The notes under the pieces: generated by a model
Told to the model about the DNA's origin: nothing
Databases searched by the model: none
What the model saw: only the letters and a program-made list of their open reading frames with translations
DNA from: an uncultured Eubacteriales bacterium
GTDB lineage: Bacteria; Bacillota; Clostridia; Oscillospirales; Oscillospiraceae
DNA length: 41,058 nucleotides
Assembly (NCBI GenBank): GCA_900546485.1
Contig: URDK01000013.1
Location: forward strand, 1-41,058
Reading direction: 5' to 3'
Made by a program: the position numbers and the translations under genes
Shown: positions 31,204 through 39,388 of the stretch, piece by piece
Layout of the letters: every line of letters starts with the position of its first letter
Position numbering within the stretch: position 1 is the first letter of the stretch

Positions 31204-32392
31204 TGGACGCGCCTCCCTGTATCTTTTTGATCTCAATGCTCTCCACGAATGCCTGAACGCGCGTGCGCATCTGACCGGAGCCGGCTATGGAGTACGGCCT
31301 GTCTACTGAAAGCACAGGGTAACCAAAGTCATGGTGCAGGACGTGGGAGCCGACCATCCGCTCATAGGCCCAGGGGTCGCAGAACTTGATCTGCTCGTAA
31401 ATAATGCCGTCGGCCTTGTACTCCCTGGCGAGAGCGTTGACGTATTCGCGGCGGCCGAGCATCTTGGCCGTGTTCATGTAGCGCGGACACTGGCTGTGCT
31501 CCATGTAGTGGCGGCAGACCTGAGTCAGCGCGTCCTCGGAATCGTTCAGCTCGATGGGCACGCGGCCGGGCAGAGAGCCGTAGCAGAAGCGGTCCGCGCA
31601 GACGTAGGCACCGGTCTCCTCCACTAGCTTCACGAAGTCCACGTCGTCTATCTCGGAGCCGACGAGCACTACGCGGGCGCGGAAGGGGTTTTTCGCCTCC
31701 GGCTCACGGGTCCTGAGCTCCTCGAGCGTCTCCTCCAGCTTCTCTATGAGCATATCCTGAGGCGCGGCATAGGTCGCAAGGGTGATGATGTGGAACTCGT
31801 AGCCGGTGATGCGCGGGTTTTCCTCCTTGCGGAAGTCGCCTATGGCGCGGATGAGCTCGCAGACCCGGTTGTGGCGGCGCACGGACTCGCGTATCGCCGC
31901 ATCGGAGACATCGATGCCGAAGCTCTCGGCCAGCGGATTGAGGATGTGGTTCTTGCACTGGAGAGTGTAGAGATTCAGACCGTTGTCGTCGCACTTCATG
32001 GGGATCTCCATGTACTCGTAGAAGAACTTCTCCTTGTCCATGGTCTTGAGCAGCTCCATGTTCTCGACACAGCGGTTCATCATGGTGCAGCCGTCGGGCG
32101 ATATGATGCAGTCGGCGAATTTGAAGCCGCCCTCGATGGCCCGTTCGAGCAGAGCGCGGGAGTATTCGCACAGGAAGCTGGTGAGGTAATAGGTGGCCAT
32201 CTCCATGGAGCCGGTGCGCGGCGCACGCAGACGGATGGAGAAGGTCCCGGCGAGGTTGAGCAGCGGCTCCGGCACGTTCTCGCAGACGTAGGCCACGCAG
32301 CGCTTTCCCTCGCTCTGGGCCTGGGCAATGAGCTCGTTGTTCGCGTCCTGCAACAGATTTTCAAAATAGATAAGGTGCTTCAGGTCTTTCAT
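31196..32392 (-). CDS. 2-hydroxyacyl-CoA dehydratase-family subunit (HgdB/BcrC-like), short form
   Basis: A 398-residue HGD-D family protein, presumed partner of the overlapping long subunit. Conserved Cys sites are seen in ADCIISPDGCTMMNR (Cys94, Cys102) and in YEQIKFCDPW (Cys338), the place where family members bind the C-terminal cluster ligand. AGGAGG lies close to the ATG. It follows the HypA-like gene by 24 nt. The substrate is not predictable: amino-acid-derived 2-hydroxyacyl-CoAs, aromatic acyl-CoA or a non-CoA substrate (as in double-cubane cluster proteins) are all possible. Confidence 0.87.
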   Translation of the reverse strand: MKDLKHLIYFENLLQDANNELIAQAQSEGKRCVAYVCENVPEPLLNLAGTFSIRLRAPRTGSMEMATYYLTSFLCEYSRALLERAIEGGFKFADCIISPDGCTMMNRCVENMELLKTMDKEKFFYEYMEIPMKCDDNGLNLYTLQCKNHILNPLAESFGIDVSDAAIRESVRRHNRVCELIRAIGDFRKEENPRITGYEFHIITLATYAAPQDMLIEKLEETLEELRTREPEAKNPFRARVVLVGSEIDDVDFVKLVEETGAYVCADRFCYGSLPGRVPIELNDSEDALTQVCRHYMEHSQCPRYMNTAKMLGRREYVNALAREYKADGIIYEQIKFCDPWAYERMVGSHVLHHDFGYPVLSVDRPYSIAGSGQMRTRVQAFVESIEIKKIQGGASNG

Positions 32393-32416
32393 TTTCTCCT
32401 CCTCGCGGAAAAGGGC

Positions 32417-32761
32417 CTAGCAGCCCTCTATCTGCTTGATATTCATCTCCCTGCCCTGCTGGAGCCAGGTCTCGCCGCTGCCGCAGTATGGGCAGGTCTT
32501 ACCGTATTTGACTGTCGGATAGGTCTTCTTGCACGCGTCGCACCAGGTCACGGCCGGTATGGTCTCGCAGACGAGCTGCGAGCCCTCGATTAGCGGCGTT
32601 TTCTTAGCGTACCAGTTCCAGCAGTCGACAAGGTAGTCCGGAACGATGCCGGAGACCTCGCCGAACTCGAGCGTGACGGTACTTATCCTGGTCATATCGT
32701 TTTGCCGTGCAATGGCGTCGACCTGTTTTATGACATAGGTGACGATACTCAGTTCGTGCAT
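32417..32761 (-). CDS. hypA: HypA-family zinc/nickel metallochaperone-like protein 2
   Basis: A 114-residue protein with the HypA hallmarks: MHELSI at the N-terminus (His2, Glu3), LEFGEVSGIVPD near 31-42, and zinc ribbon CDAC (74-77) with CPYC (90-93). An extra Cys is at the C-terminus. ATG 32761 has GAGGAAAT upstream; the longer upstream frame lacks a site. It lies inside an operon between the flavoprotein and the two dehydratase-type subunits, with no hydrogenase, hypB or nickel enzyme nearby. The symbol is family-level only; automatic annotation as a hydrogenase maturation factor is probably misleading. Confidence 0.85.
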   Translation of the reverse strand: MHELSIVTYVIKQVDAIARQNDMTRISTVTLEFGEVSGIVPDYLVDCWNWYAKKTPLIEGSQLVCETIPAVTWCDACKKTYPTVKYGKTCPYCGSGETWLQQGREMNIKQIEGC

Positions 32762-32784
32762 AATTTCCTCACTTTTATTCCAAA

Positions 32785-32808
32785 CAGGCACGGGATGAGC
32801 CGTGCCTG
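32785..32808 (-). repeat. Intercistronic hairpin (possible weak terminator)
   Basis: A 9-bp perfect stem (CAGGCACGG, 32785-32793, with its complement at 32800-32808) and a 6-nt loop, in the 71-nt gap between flavoprotein B and HypA-like gene 2. Only a short T-stretch follows on the minus strand, so partial termination or message processing is more likely than a full stop. Confidence 0.55.
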
Positions 32809-32832
32809 TCTGGTGTCTGCTGCGTTTTAGGC

Positions 32833-35598
32833 TTATTTACCGGCGAGCTTTTTCTTGAGTATCTTGACCTCACGCTGTGCAGCGTAGGGCAGGATCTCCT
32901 TGAACTTGTCCTCGGCCGGGACCATGTGCGAGCACTCGGGGCGCACGCGCTTGAGGTGGATGGCGTCAAACTCGCACTTGGTGGTGCAGATGCCGCAGCC
33001 TATGCACTTGTTCGGGTCGACGACACTGCGGCCGCAGCTCAGGCAGCGGGAGGCCTCGGACTTTATCTGTTCCTCGGTGAAGGTGATGCGCTCGTCGCTC
33101 ATGGTCTTGACCTTGGCCGGGTCTATGGCCGGCTCGTTGCGCGCAGGCTTCTTGAAGCTCTCGGGCGGGAGGGCGACGCTGCCCTTGTCCAGTTCCTTGA
33201 AGATGCGGCGGTTGCGGTGGATGGTCAGAGACTGGCCGACGTTGACGTAGCGGTGGATGGACACCGCGCCCTCACGTCCAGTGGCAATGGCGTCGATGGT
33301 GTACATGGGTCCGGTGGCGCAGTCGCCGCCGACGAAGATGTCGGGCTCCGCGGTCTGGAAGGTCAGCTTATCGCAGTCGATGAGCCTGCCGTCCGGGGTC
33401 TCAGCCTTGGTGCCGGCGAGGACGCTGCCGTAGTCGGAGCGCTGGCCGATGGCCACGAGGACGTTGGAGCACTTGACGGTGATGGTGTCGTTCTCGTCGT
33501 ACTTCGGCGCGAACTTGCCGTTGGCGTCGCGCACGCTGACGCAGCGCATGAACTCGACGCCGGTAACCTTGCCGTTTTTGCCGATGATGCGCTTCGGGCC
33601 CCAGCAGTTGTTGATGACGACGCCGTCAGCTATGCCGGCGTTCTTCTCGTCGGGAACAGTGGGCATCTCCTCGTCCTTTTCGAGGCAGTAGATGCTGACG
33701 CTGCCCTCGCCGAGGCGGACAGCGGTGCGGGCCACGTCGATGGCCGCGTTGCCGCCGCCGATGACGATGGTGTCGCCCTTGAGCTCGGTGAGCTCGCCGC
33801 GGTTGACCGCGCGCAGCAGGTCGAGACCACCGGTGACGCCCTTGAGGTCCTCGCCCTCGATGCCGAGCTTGGACGCGGTCTGGAGGCCGACCGCGACGTA
33901 GAAAGCCTTGTAGCCCTCCTCGCGCAGCTGCTGGATGGTGACGTCCTTGCCGACCTCGACGCCGCAGCGGAACTCAACGCCCATCTCGCGCAGGACGTCT
34001 ATCTCGGAGTTCACGGTGGCCTTGTCGACGCGGAAGTTGGGTATGCCGTTGACCAGCATGCCGCCGGGGGCGGCTTCCTTCTCGAACACGGTGGGCTTGT
34101 AGCCCTCGATGGCGAGGAAGTAGGCGCAGCTCATACCCGCGGGGCCGGCGCCGATGATGGCTACCTTCTGCTCGAAGGGTGCCATGGTGCAGGAGTTCAT
34201 GGGCGGGATGTAGCGGTGTTCTTCCTTCATATCCTGCTCGGCGATGAACTTCTTGATCTCGTCAATGGACAGCGGCTCGTCGACGCTGCCGCGGGTGCAG
34301 GCGTCCTCGCAGTACTTGCGGCAGATGGAGCCGCAGACCGCCGGGAAGGGGTTATCCTTCTTTATGAGCTTGAGCGCATCCTTATAGCGGCCCTCGCTGG
34401 CCATCTTTATGTAGCCCTGAATGGCGATGTGCGCCGGGCAGGCCACCTTGCAGGGGGCGGTGCCGGTCGGGTAGGTCTGGATGGAGCCGATGTTGTTGCG
34501 GTAGTTCTTGTCCCAGTGGTCCTCGCCCCACTTGGTGTCGTCGGGCAGCTCATGGCGCGGGTACTCGATGGGACCAGAGCTGGTGCAGAGCTTCTGTCCC
34601 AGGCGCACGGCGCCGGAGGGGCAGGTCTCCACGCACTTGCCGCAGGCGACGCACTTCTCCGGGTCGGTCTCAGCAACATAGGCGCTGCGGGAGAGGTTCG
34701 GCGTGTTGAAGAGCTGGCTGGTGCGCAGAGCATTGCAGACGCCGACGGCGCAGTTGCAGATGCCGAATATCTTGTTCTCACCGTCGATGTTGGTTATCTG
34801 ATGGACATAGCCGCGCTCCTCGGCCTTGCGGAGTATCTCCATGGCCTCGTCGTAGCTTATGTCGTGGCCTTTGCCGGTCTCACGGCAGTAGTCGGCGAAG
34901 TCGCCGACGCCGATGCACCACTCGGCTTCGACGTCGCCGGAGCCCTCGTCGCGCATACGCTGCTGCTTGCGGCAGGAGCACACGGCTACGCCAATGTGGC
35001 CATCGTACTTCTTCAGCCAGTGGGAGAGGCGCTCTATGTCCAGTGCCTCGCAGTCGGCGGGAATGGCCTTTTCAACGGGAACGACGTGCATGCCTATGCC
35101 GGCGCCGCCGGGAGGCACCATTTCCGTTATGCCTGCGAGGGGCAGATAGGCCATACGCTCGAAGAAATTCGCGATGACGGGCTGCTCGTCGCACATGTCG
35201 GGGTGAATGACCATGAGCTCGGCGCTGCCGGGCACAAACATGTCCAGCACCCAGCGCTTCTCGTGGTTCGGGTTCTTGCCGTCGAGGTTTTCCCAGTGGT
35301 ACTCCACCAGGCCGGTGTCGCACAGAATCTCAAGCGCTTTCTCAAGCCTTGCGGTCTCCATTTTGCTGCGTTTCTGGATAACTTCAAAGGTGACGGGCTT
35401 GCGCTTTTTCAGGACGAGCGCCACATCCAGCGCGTCCGCCGCGGCGCTCATGCCGTACTTGTTCTCCGCAAACTTCATCGCGGCGTCCACGCCCCAGTAC
35501 TCGGGCGCGTTGGTATCGAGCTTGTCCACGCCGAGCAGGACTGTCGCCCTGTCGGTGATCTCCTTACATAGCTTGAAAATCTTCTCGTCTCTTGTCAT
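32833..35598 (-). CDS. Multidomain Fe-S flavoprotein oxidoreductase (GltD/NfnB-like), paralog B
   Basis: A 921-residue paralog of the protein at 2964-5735 with the same order: winged-helix-like segment (about 85-140), Cys-rich domain (CSC near 210; CNCAVGVC near 285), ferredoxin CVACGKCVETC, GltD-type Fe-S region (APCKVACPAH; CGSICRKYCEDAC), FAD-binding GAGPAG, NAD(P)-binding GGGNAA, and a C-terminal ferredoxin with CLSCG and CIGCGICTTKC. Compared with paralog A the Cys-rich domain has fewer cysteines (CNCAVGVC instead of CNCCGCSC), so cluster content may differ. ATG 35598 has AAGGGG about 11 nt upstream; longer starts lack a site. It heads the operon leading to the dehydratase-type subunits and is presumably their electron donor. 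A strong promoter lies upstream. Confidence 0.87.
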   Translation of the reverse strand: MTRDEKIFKLCKEITDRATVLLGVDKLDTNAPEYWGVDAAMKFAENKYGMSAAADALDVALVLKKRKPVTFEVIQKRSKMETARLEKALEILCDTGLVEYHWENLDGKNPNHEKRWVLDMFVPGSAELMVIHPDMCDEQPVIANFFERMAYLPLAGITEMVPPGGAGIGMHVVPVEKAIPADCEALDIERLSHWLKKYDGHIGVAVCSCRKQQRMRDEGSGDVEAEWCIGVGDFADYCRETGKGHDISYDEAMEILRKAEERGYVHQITNIDGENKIFGICNCAVGVCNALRTSQLFNTPNLSRSAYVAETDPEKCVACGKCVETCPSGAVRLGQKLCTSSGPIEYPRHELPDDTKWGEDHWDKNYRNNIGSIQTYPTGTAPCKVACPAHIAIQGYIKMASEGRYKDALKLIKKDNPFPAVCGSICRKYCEDACTRGSVDEPLSIDEIKKFIAEQDMKEEHRYIPPMNSCTMAPFEQKVAIIGAGPAGMSCAYFLAIEGYKPTVFEKEAAPGGMLVNGIPNFRVDKATVNSEIDVLREMGVEFRCGVEVGKDVTIQQLREEGYKAFYVAVGLQTASKLGIEGEDLKGVTGGLDLLRAVNRGELTELKGDTIVIGGGNAAIDVARTAVRLGEGSVSIYCLEKDEEMPTVPDEKNAGIADGVVINNCWGPKRIIGKNGKVTGVEFMRCVSVRDANGKFAPKYDENDTITVKCSNVLVAIGQRSDYGSVLAGTKAETPDGRLIDCDKLTFQTAEPDIFVGGDCATGPMYTIDAIATGREGAVSIHRYVNVGQSLTIHRNRRIFKELDKGSVALPPESFKKPARNEPAIDPAKVKTMSDERITFTEEQIKSEASRCLSCGRSVVDPNKCIGCGICTTKCEFDAIHLKRVRPECSHMVPAEDKFKEILPYAAQREVKILKKKLAGK

Positions 35599-35670
35599 TG
35601 TGCGGCATTCCCCTTTCATATTTGGCATGCGTATGACTAAACGTTGTAACCACTTTACGATAGCAGAATC

Positions 35671-35699
35671 ATTTTAACATGATGCTAAATTTCTGTCAA
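35671..35699 (-). promoter_or_regulatory. Strong sigma-A-type promoter of the flavoprotein B operon
   Basis: Minus strand TTGACA (35694-35699), a 17-nt spacer, then TAAAAT (35671-35676). The predicted leader is about 65 nt. It is divergent from the gntR promoter, with about 45 bp between them, so one regulator bound there could control both. Confidence 0.85.
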
Positions 35700-35742
35700 T
35701 ATAAAACGGGTTTGGTTGGCGCATATGCCGAAAAAATAATGC

Positions 35743-35771
35743 TTCACACAAACGTGCAAATGGATTATAAT
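35743..35771 (+). promoter_or_regulatory. Sigma-A-type promoter of the GntR regulator
   Basis: TTCACA (35743-35748), a 17-nt spacer, then a perfect TATAAT (35766-35771), 30 nt before the ATG at 35802. It fixes that start over the longer frame from 35679. Confidence 0.8.
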
Positions 35772-35801
35772 ATTCAAAAATGGTCACGCAAGGAGACAGC
35801 G

Positions 35802-36503
35802 ATGAATTTTGACAAGATAAAAGCGCCCACTGTGCGCGAGAGCTTTGTCCGGGAGCTTGAGAACAAAATACTCTCAGGCGAGCTCAAGCCCGGAGACAAG
35901 CTGCCCCCTGCCAAAGAGCTGTGCGAGCTCATGGGCGTGAGCCTCACGGTAGTGAACGCGGGAATGAGCGAGCTTGCCAACAATGGCTTTGTTGAGACCG
36001 TCCCCCGCCGCGGCACATATATAGCGGACTACAAGAAAAAAGGCAATGCCGGCACGCTCTCGGCCATCATGCGCTATAACGGCGGAAAGCTGTCGAGCAA
36101 GGACATCCGCTCCCTGTGCGAGACCCGTATGGCGCTGGACCGCATGGTCGCCCAGCTGGTAGTTGAGCGCGCCACGGACGCCGAGCTTCACGAGCTCGAG
36201 CCGCTGCTAGATGAAATGCGCGCGGAGCGTGACCTCACGCGCTGCTGCGAGCTGGTGACGGAGTTTTACCACCGCCTCGCTGAGATAAGCGGCAACATCT
36301 TCCTCTCGCTGCTCTATAACTCCACCTTTGAGCCGCAAAAGGGCATTTACGTCCTGTTTTGCGAAAAAAACGGCACCGAGCCTGTCGTCGCTCACGCCTT
36401 TGAATTATATGAAAGCCTTCTGGCTCGTGATACCAAACGCGCGCAGAACGACATGTACGAGGCCGTGCGTTCCGCCATCAGCGGAAACTACGCCATTGTC
36501 TGA
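35802..36503 (+). CDS. GntR/FadR-type transcriptional regulator
   Basis: A 233-residue DNA-binding regulator. It has an N-terminal winged helix (about 8-75) with ILSGELKPGDKLPPAKELCE and GFVETVPRRGTYI, and a helical ligand-binding domain of FCD type (about 95-230) beginning CETRMALDRMVAQLVVERA. FCD regulators typically sense small carboxylic or amino acids, some of them at a metal site. AAGGAG precedes the ATG. It is divergent from the flavoprotein B/dehydratase-type operon and most likely controls it, so its ligand may be the pathway substrate. That link is inferred from position. Confidence 0.9.
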   Translation: MNFDKIKAPTVRESFVRELENKILSGELKPGDKLPPAKELCELMGVSLTVVNAGMSELANNGFVETVPRRGTYIADYKKKGNAGTLSAIMRYNGGKLSSKDIRSLCETRMALDRMVAQLVVERATDAELHELEPLLDEMRAERDLTRCCELVTEFYHRLAEISGNIFLSLLYNSTFEPQKGIYVLFCEKNGTEPVVAHAFELYESLLARDTKRAQNDMYEAVRSAISGNYAIV

Positions 36504-36516
36504 GCACAAAAAAACC

Positions 36517-36546
36517 AAGCGGGCAGCCAAAATGCTGTCCGCTTTT
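36517..36546 (+). terminator. Terminator after GntR gene
   Basis: Stem AAGCGGGCAGC / GCTGTCCGCTT with one G-T pair and a 6-nt loop, then TTTT. It stands directly before the -35 of the blaI-like promoter. Confidence 0.8.
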
Positions 36547-36548
36547 GC

Positions 36549-36577
36549 TTGACATTTATACTCTACAATTGTAGAAT
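36549..36577 (+). promoter_or_regulatory. Promoter of the blaI-blaR-like operon
   Basis: TTGACA (36549-36554), a 17-nt spacer, then TAGAAT (36572-36577). The first operator dyad overlaps the spacer and -10, as expected for direct repression. Confidence 0.85.
36563..36574. promoter_or_regulatory. BlaI/MecI-type operator 1
   Basis: Perfect 12-bp palindrome CTACAATTGTAG, matching the TACA-N-TGTA core of BlaI/MecI operators. It covers the promoter -10 region. Confidence 0.8.
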
Positions 36578-36588
36578 GAATGTAGGCT

Positions 36589-36600
36589 CTACAAATGTAG
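36589..36600. promoter_or_regulatory. BlaI/MecI-type operator 2
   Basis: CTACAAATGTAG, one position short of a perfect palindrome, centred 26 bp from operator 1 and ending at the ribosome binding site. Two copies suggest binding of two repressor dimers. Confidence 0.78.
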
Positions 36601-36614
36601 AAGGAGGCGGAACC

Positions 36615-36992
36615 ATGAATTCGGATAAGAACCGGCTGCCGGATGGCGAGCTGGAGGTAATGCAGGCTCTATGGAACTGCGAGATCCCTGCGTCACGTGC
36701 CGACATAGAAGCACGGCTGCACACGTCAAAGCCCATTGCGGCGACGACGCTGCTGACCTTTCTTTCCCGGCTGGCCGACAAGGGCTATGTAAGAGCCGAA
36801 AAATCGGGCCGGAGCGCAATGTACACGCCGCTCGTGAGTCGTGAGGAGTATCTTGCGGGCCAGAGCCGCCGCTTTCTCGACAAGCTCTGCGGCGGAAAGC
36901 TCTCGGTTCTCGCTGCCGCGCTCTGCGACAGCGGGCTGAGCCGTGACGAAATAGAGGAGCTGCGCGGCCTGCTCGAAAGGAATGAGCTGTGA
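36615..36992 (+). CDS. BlaI/MecI-family transcriptional repressor
   Basis: A 125-residue winged-helix repressor. Typical stretches are LPDGELEVMQALWN, ATTLLTFLSRLADKGYVRAEK (in part) and a C-terminal dimerisation helix with LSRDEIEELRGLLE. AAGGAGG precedes the ATG; an upstream start would lie in the operators. In the family a partner BlaR/MecR protease inactivates the repressor when a signal is sensed, and that partner follows here with a TGATG overlap. Autorepression is indicated by the two dyads in its promoter. Confidence 0.93.
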   Translation: MNSDKNRLPDGELEVMQALWNCEIPASRADIEARLHTSKPIAATTLLTFLSRLADKGYVRAEKSGRSAMYTPLVSREEYLAGQSRRFLDKLCGGKLSVLAAALCDSGLSRDEIEELRGLLERNEL

Positions 36993-38401
36993 TGGACGGC
37001 ATATTTCAGCGCGTCATCGTCGCTGCCATCTTCGCCCTGGCCATAGGCTTGGCCTCGGCGTACAGGCTCCACGGCGAGTTTGTCGCCTCGGAAAAGACCG
37101 GGCGGAGGCTCTACTCCTCCTTTTCATATTATGCTGCACTACCGCTCTTTCTGCTCATATACGCCGTGGCGGTGCTCATTGCGCTGAGCGACAAGGCTCA
37201 AAACCGGCTGCTGAGCATGTTTTTCTCCGTTTTTCTCACGCTGTCGGTCTACTATATAGTCCTCGCTCCTCTGATTCCATGGCTTAGGCGGCACATCAGC
37301 GCCTGGGCCTGTGCCGCGCTCTGGCTGCTGCCCAATCTGCTGTACATCACCATGACCAGTTATATGGACCTGACTAACCCGCTCTTTATCATCGAGGTCA
37401 AGGGCGGACTTGCCATGACTCTGTTCTATGTCTGGTTCGCGGGCTTTGTGCTCGTCATGGCATGGAAGATATGCGAGCACCTCTCCTTCCGCCGCCGCGT
37501 GCTCAAAAACGCGGAGGAAGTTAAAAGCGAGCTCTGGGAGGAGGTTTTCCGGCACATCTGCGGCCTTAAGGCGAAGGTGCCGCCGCTCATGCGCTCGCAT
37601 GATATCACGACGCCGCTCACGGTGGGGCTCTCACGCGACAATATGGTCGTCCTGCTGCCCGTGAGGAACTATACTGAGGAGGAACTCCGGCTGGTACTCA
37701 CGCACGAGGCGATACACATAGCGCGCAGCGACTCCTACTCCAAATTTGCGCTCATAAGCATAGCTGCGCTCTGCTGGTTCAATCCGCTGGTCTGGCTGGC
37801 CATGCGTAAGAGCGCCGAGGACATAGAGCTCTGCTGCGACGAGGCCGTCACCTTCGGTGCGAGCGCGGACGAGCGGCGGCGCTATGCCGACCTCATTCTC
37901 AGCTCCGCGGGCGACGGGCGGGGCTTCACCACCTGCCTCTCAGCCCGGGCGACCTCGCTCCGCTACCGGCTGCGCAGCATCATGCAGCCTCCCATGAAAA
38001 GCTCCGGTGCGTTTATCATTGGAGTCGCCACCTTCCTGCTTATCCTCATCTGCGGGCAGGTAGCCCTCGCCTACGGCGGCGGCACGGGTGAGGAGCTCAT
38101 CTTCAACTCCGATGACCCGGCGCGCTACGTGCTTGATGACAGCGACTGCACCGACCCTGAGGGACTCAAGGACTACATCGCCTCCCTCGAACTGCGCGAG
38201 CTCACCAGCGGCTACGACTTCAAATACGGCCTCGACGTACGGCATAGGGGCATGCTCTTCGACACGCCCAACGGTCAGATATACATTGGTTTCTTCGATG
38301 ATGTTCTAGAATACCTCGGTCCCGGCCAACGCCGCCTTATCTACTACTACCTCCCCGAAGGCACGGACTGGGAACGGCTTGACTCCTTCTTCAAGCCCTA
38401 A
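36992..38401 (+). CDS. BlaR1/MecR1-type M56 membrane metalloprotease without penicillin-binding sensor
   Basis: A 469-residue membrane protein with about four spans at the N-terminus (to about 160), a cytoplasmic M56 zinc protease domain with HEAIH (238-242) and ELCCDE (279-284), a further span near 325-345, and a C-terminal extracellular part of about 110 residues. Classical BlaR1 ends in a 250-residue beta-lactam-binding sensor with SxxK; that is missing here. The short tail has no motif I recognise. The signal is therefore unlikely to be sensed as a covalent beta-lactam. ATG overlaps the repressor stop (TGATG). Confidence 0.88.
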   Translation: MDGIFQRVIVAAIFALAIGLASAYRLHGEFVASEKTGRRLYSSFSYYAALPLFLLIYAVAVLIALSDKAQNRLLSMFFSVFLTLSVYYIVLAPLIPWLRRHISAWACAALWLLPNLLYITMTSYMDLTNPLFIIEVKGGLAMTLFYVWFAGFVLVMAWKICEHLSFRRRVLKNAEEVKSELWEEVFRHICGLKAKVPPLMRSHDITTPLTVGLSRDNMVVLLPVRNYTEEELRLVLTHEAIHIARSDSYSKFALISIAALCWFNPLVWLAMRKSAEDIELCCDEAVTFGASADERRRYADLILSSAGDGRGFTTCLSARATSLRYRLRSIMQPPMKSSGAFIIGVATFLLILICGQVALAYGGGTGEELIFNSDDPARYVLDDSDCTDPEGLKDYIASLELRELTSGYDFKYGLDVRHRGMLFDTPNGQIYIGFFDDVLEYLGPGQRRLIYYYLPEGTDWERLDSFFKP

Positions 38402-38431
38402 CCCATACGGCAAGGGCCTGGTGACTGGCTG

Positions 38432-38460
38432 TTGCCTTATGTTCGGCCGGGTGTTATACT
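38432..38460 (+). promoter_or_regulatory. Sigma-A-type promoter of the LysR gene
   Basis: TTGCCT (38432-38437), a 17-nt spacer, then TATACT (38455-38460), 22 nt before the TTG start at 38483. It excludes the longer reading frame from 38432. Confidence 0.7.
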
Positions 38461-38482
38461 GAGCGTCACCGGAGGTGATAGC

Positions 38483-39352
38483 TTGGACATACGTCACATG
38501 GAGTATTTTGTTGAGGTCTGCCGCTGCATGAGCTTTACAAAAGCTGCAGCTAACCTGTATATCTCCCAGCAGGGCATCAGCAAGAGCATGAAGCGTCTGG
38601 AGGATGAGCTGGGCGTGCAGCTTTTTAGACGCTCGACCTCCTCGATTGAGCTCACGGAATACGCCGAGTGCCTGCTCCCCTTTGCAAAGGAAATAGTCCG
38701 AAATTGGCACATGACAGTCAACTCCTTGGATACGCTCAAAAGCGCCAGCAACGGCGTTCTGCGCGTGGGCATTGCGCACGGCCTTGTGAACCTCCTCCCT
38801 TCCGCCATACTGCGTGAGTTCAGCTGCAAAGGCGAGAATATCTCCATCAGCCTGACTGAGCACAGCGACTATGAGCTGGACAATGTGCTTCTTGCCGGCG
38901 GCGTGGATGTCGCGCTGTGCGTCCTCCCGGTGGACGAGGGGCGTATCGCCATACATCATGTCCACCACGACAACACCTTTTACATGGTTGGTGAGAACCA
39001 CCCACTCGCTGAACGTAAGAGCCTCGACCTGACCGAGCTCCACGACGAGGTCTTCATGGGCTTCGGTGTGAACAACAAGGGCCATGCCGTGTTCATAGAG
39101 CGCTGCCGTAAGGCCGGTTTCGAGCCGCACTTCGGCACCATGAGCCAGGACATGAATATGATAATGAACCTGTGCCGAAGTGGGCTCGGTATCGGTTTTT
39201 ACGTCGGAGACCCTGACCGCAATATTGATGGCATTAGAATAATCCCAGACGTGAGTTGGGAATGGGCCTACGATATCGGCGTGTGTACACTGCGCAACAC
39301 ACAGATCTCAGGCAGTGTCAAAAAGTTCATAAACGCCCTGAAAGCCTGGTAA
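38483..39352 (+). CDS. LysR-family transcriptional regulator
   Basis: A 289-residue regulator. The N-terminal helix-turn-helix has MEYFVEVCRCMSFTKAAANL and SQQGISKSMKRLEDELGVQLF (in part). The rest is a periplasmic-binding-like effector domain. The start is TTG with GGAGGTGAT upstream. It lies upstream of, and in the same direction as, a flavoenzyme gene, separated by a very strong terminator, so it may regulate that gene in trans. The effector is unknown. Confidence 0.92.
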   Translation: MDIRHMEYFVEVCRCMSFTKAAANLYISQQGISKSMKRLEDELGVQLFRRSTSSIELTEYAECLLPFAKEIVRNWHMTVNSLDTLKSASNGVLRVGIAHGLVNLLPSAILREFSCKGENISISLTEHSDYELDNVLLAGGVDVALCVLPVDEGRIAIHHVHHDNTFYMVGENHPLAERKSLDLTELHDEVFMGFGVNNKGHAVFIERCRKAGFEPHFGTMSQDMNMIMNLCRSGLGIGFYVGDPDRNIDGIRIIPDVSWEWAYDIGVCTLRNTQISGSVKKFINALKAW

Positions 39353-39388
39353 GCATGACAATGTCGCCGCAACTCATATAAAAGCGCC

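Noticed and set aside
36992..38401. Beta-lactam resistance regulator BlaR1
   Set aside because: The protease part fits, but the penicillin-binding sensor domain with its SxxK is absent and no beta-lactamase or PBP gene follows.
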